From: Myxococcales bacterium
GTDB lineage: Bacteria > Myxococcota_A > Bradymonadia > UBA7976 > UBA1532
Direction: 5' to 3'
Length of the DNA: 64,000 nucleotides
NCBI GenBank assembly: GCA_002731825.1
Contig: PCCS01000017.1
Span: 59,420-123,419 of the forward strand
Under the pieces are notes generated by a model, which saw nothing but the letters and a program-made list of their open reading frames with translations, had not been told where the DNA came from and made no database searches. The translations under genes were made by a program, and so were the position numbers. How positions within the stretch are numbered: the first letter of the stretch is position 1; each line of letters starts with the position of its first letter. Shown here in pieces: positions 62,812-64,000 of this stretch.

Positions 62812-63870
62812 ATGAAAGTTGGATTAATAGAAGGTTTCTACGGTGAGGACTATAGTTGGCTGACCCGCGAGACATTGGCCCAATTCATGTCCCAAATCAG
62901 TCTATCCTTCTATATTTACGCTCCAAAATCCGCGAAACACTTGCGCCGGGATTGGCGCACCAGGGGTCCTGTCAGTGAAATGAGACAGCTTATGGTCTTC
63001 CGCGACCATTGCCGAAAAAATAAAATCGAATTTGGAATTGGATTGAGTCCATACGGCTTACATGACGACTGGAAGGCAGATGGGCGTGCTGACCTGATCC
63101 AAAAGCTGCATTGGCTCAAACAGCTTAAGTTAGACTGGCTCGCCATTCTCTTTGACGATATGCCGGGTTCATATCCTAATCTCGCCCAGACTCAGGCTGA
63201 TATTCTCAAGGTTGTGACAGACCAACAAATCGCGAGTCGCTACCTGATGTGTCCGACCTATTACACAGATTCACCAATCCTTGATCGCCTTTTTGGCGAG
63301 CGGCCTCAAAACTATCTCGAGGCCCTCGGACAGGCTTTGGATAATGCAGTCGATGTCTTTTGGACAGGGCCTAAAGTCGTATCAAAAGACTACCCACGAG
63401 GGCATTTGCAATCCGTTCAAAATCGCTTGGGCAGGCCACCCTTCATTTGGGATAACTACCCAGTCAATGACGGCCCTCGAATGGCAGAATTTCTCCATAT
63501 AGAGGCGCCAATACGCCCTGCTCACAACTCAAAACAGGTCTCCGGTTGGGCCATTAATCCGATGAATCAAGGTCAGCTCAGCCAAATCCCGATCTATGCA
63601 GCATCACAGAGTCTCTTGGCTGGTGATTCATCGTCCATTTCAGCGGCAACCAGCTCAGCCATCAACGCGTGCCTACCTCACCCATTGGCAGGCTGCTTAG
63701 TCGAGGATTATAAGGCTTTCCAGACCGTCGGGCTATCGACATTCTCAGCGGATCGAAAGGCCGCCTATATTTCCCGTTATGCCGAGTTTGATCACCCGGC
63801 AGCAACTGAAATCGTGCGCTGGTTGAAAGGTGAGTATGTTGTCAGTGCCGACATTCTTACGGACACTTAG
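62812..63870 (+). CDS. GH84-family beta-N-acetylglucosaminidase-like protein (O-GlcNAcase/NagJ type)
   Basis: A 352-residue TIM-barrel protein. The N-terminal VGLIEGFYGEDYSWLTRET and FYIYAPKSAKHLRRDWR match the opening of GH84 (hyaluronidase/O-GlcNAcase) catalytic domains, and the paired catalytic aspartates are in LFDDMPG (residues 115-116). FIWDNYPVNDGPRM matches the family's WDNYPVND stretch. There is no signal peptide and no N-terminal GH20-like or C-terminal carbohydrate-binding domain, so it is a bare cytoplasmic catalytic unit. Substrates of relatives are N-acetylglucosaminides, including O-GlcNAc on proteins; the natural substrate here is unknown. Confidence 0.86.
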   Translation: MKVGLIEGFYGEDYSWLTRETLAQFMSQISLSFYIYAPKSAKHLRRDWRTRGPVSEMRQLMVFRDHCRKNKIEFGIGLSPYGLHDDWKADGRADLIQKLHWLKQLKLDWLAILFDDMPGSYPNLAQTQADILKVVTDQQIASRYLMCPTYYTDSPILDRLFGERPQNYLEALGQALDNAVDVFWTGPKVVSKDYPRGHLQSVQNRLGRPPFIWDNYPVNDGPRMAEFLHIEAPIRPAHNSKQVSGWAINPMNQGQLSQIPIYAASQSLLAGDSSSISAATSSAINACLPHPLAGCLVEDYKAFQTVGLSTFSADRKAAYISRYAEFDHPAATEIVRWLKGEYVVSADILTDT

Positions 63871-64000
63871 CCGGGTCGATAGGACTGCCGGCTCAGCATG
63901 GCTCTGTAGGCATCCGGTAAATTCAGCTCGATGGCTGCGGACAGCATCAACTCAAGGTACTCTGCCGTCGGTAGGCAGATCGCGTCGCGGGTAAATTCAG
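63867..64000 (-). CDS. C-terminal fragment, possibly gamma-glutamylcyclotransferase-like (AIG2)
   Basis: Only the last 44 codons of a minus-strand gene are in the window; the start lies beyond base 64000. The reading ends LPDAYRAMLSRQSYRPG, preceded by CLPTAEYLELMLSAAIELN. The pattern P-x-x-x-Y-L-x-x-M-L-x-x-A-x-E-x-x-LP-x-x-Y is like the end of AIG2/ChaC-type gamma-glutamylcyclotransferases, but this is a weak match. The stop overlaps the GH84 stop by four bases on the other strand. Confidence 0.5.
   Translation of the reverse strand, partial: EFTRDAICLPTAEYLELMLSAAIELNLPDAYRAMLSRQSYRPG

Noticed and set aside
1..64000. Prophage, insertion sequence or defence island
   Set aside because: No transposase, integrase, terminase, restriction or Cas-like protein was recognised among the supported genes.

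Overview
The window is about 55% GC and shows compact, mostly operonic bacterial gene content. I see no rRNA, tRNA, CRISPR array, insertion sequence or prophage. Several gene families point to a Myxococcota or Bradymonadia-like (former Deltaproteobacteria) organism, possibly marine: two Ser/Thr kinases fused to an ATPase module, an FHA-containing sigma-54 activator, two giant lipoproteins with DNDCDG (MopE-type) motifs, a DUF1552 plus DUF1592-type pair, an imuA-imuB-dnaE2 mutasome, an acyl-lipid desaturase with a QxxHH third box, and many predicted lipoproteins. The taxonomic call is an inference from gene content only.

Layout. 1-9 kb: a partial long-chain acyl-CoA synthetase diverges from a 1044-residue kinase-ATPase-TPR protein; then a HAD phosphatase with an organophosphate-type transporter, and an acyl-CoA dehydrogenase followed by a phosphatidylcholine synthase. 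9-15.3 kb: a Cys-rich lipoprotein with an outer-membrane protein, a second kinase-ATPase, and an arginase-family hydrolase overlapping a NUDIX hydrolase. 15.2-25.4 kb (all minus): a glutamine amidotransferase, a nucleotide-transporter-like carrier overlapped with an amino-acid permease, the FHA/sigma-54 activator, and a group of metallophosphatase, class IV aminotransferase, AidB-like dehydrogenase and HflX. 25.4-36.4 kb: a GT-C membrane glycosyltransferase, the DUF1552/DUF1592 pair, reverse transsulfuration enzymes (CBS and CGL), a small orphan gene, a coiled-coil protein, and SrkA/ArsC-like/SRPBCC genes. 36.6-54 kb: a large propeller/membrane protein, the two giant MopE-like lipoproteins, a CPBP-like membrane protein, AsnRS, two HEAT-like repeat proteins and a threonine-dehydratase-like enzyme. 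54-64 kb: the damage-inducible mutasome behind a perfect palindrome, a desaturase, a small lipoprotein, an alpha/beta hydrolase, a GH84 glycosidase and a partial gene.

The points most worth following are: (1) two genes whose protein sequence demands a start at a non-standard codon (HflX at CTG, the Cys-rich lipoprotein at ATA overlapping the upstream stop); (2) a perfect 7-3-7 palindrome in front of imuA that may be this lineage's SOS box; (3) two unrelated-in-domain-order giant lipoproteins that share the DNDCDG scaffold but end in different propellers; (4) a HEAT lipoprotein and HEAT membrane protein pair; (5) an inverted repeat that could hide the ribosome binding site of a small orphan gene. 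Functional statements come from motif reading and recall of families; no database search was run.
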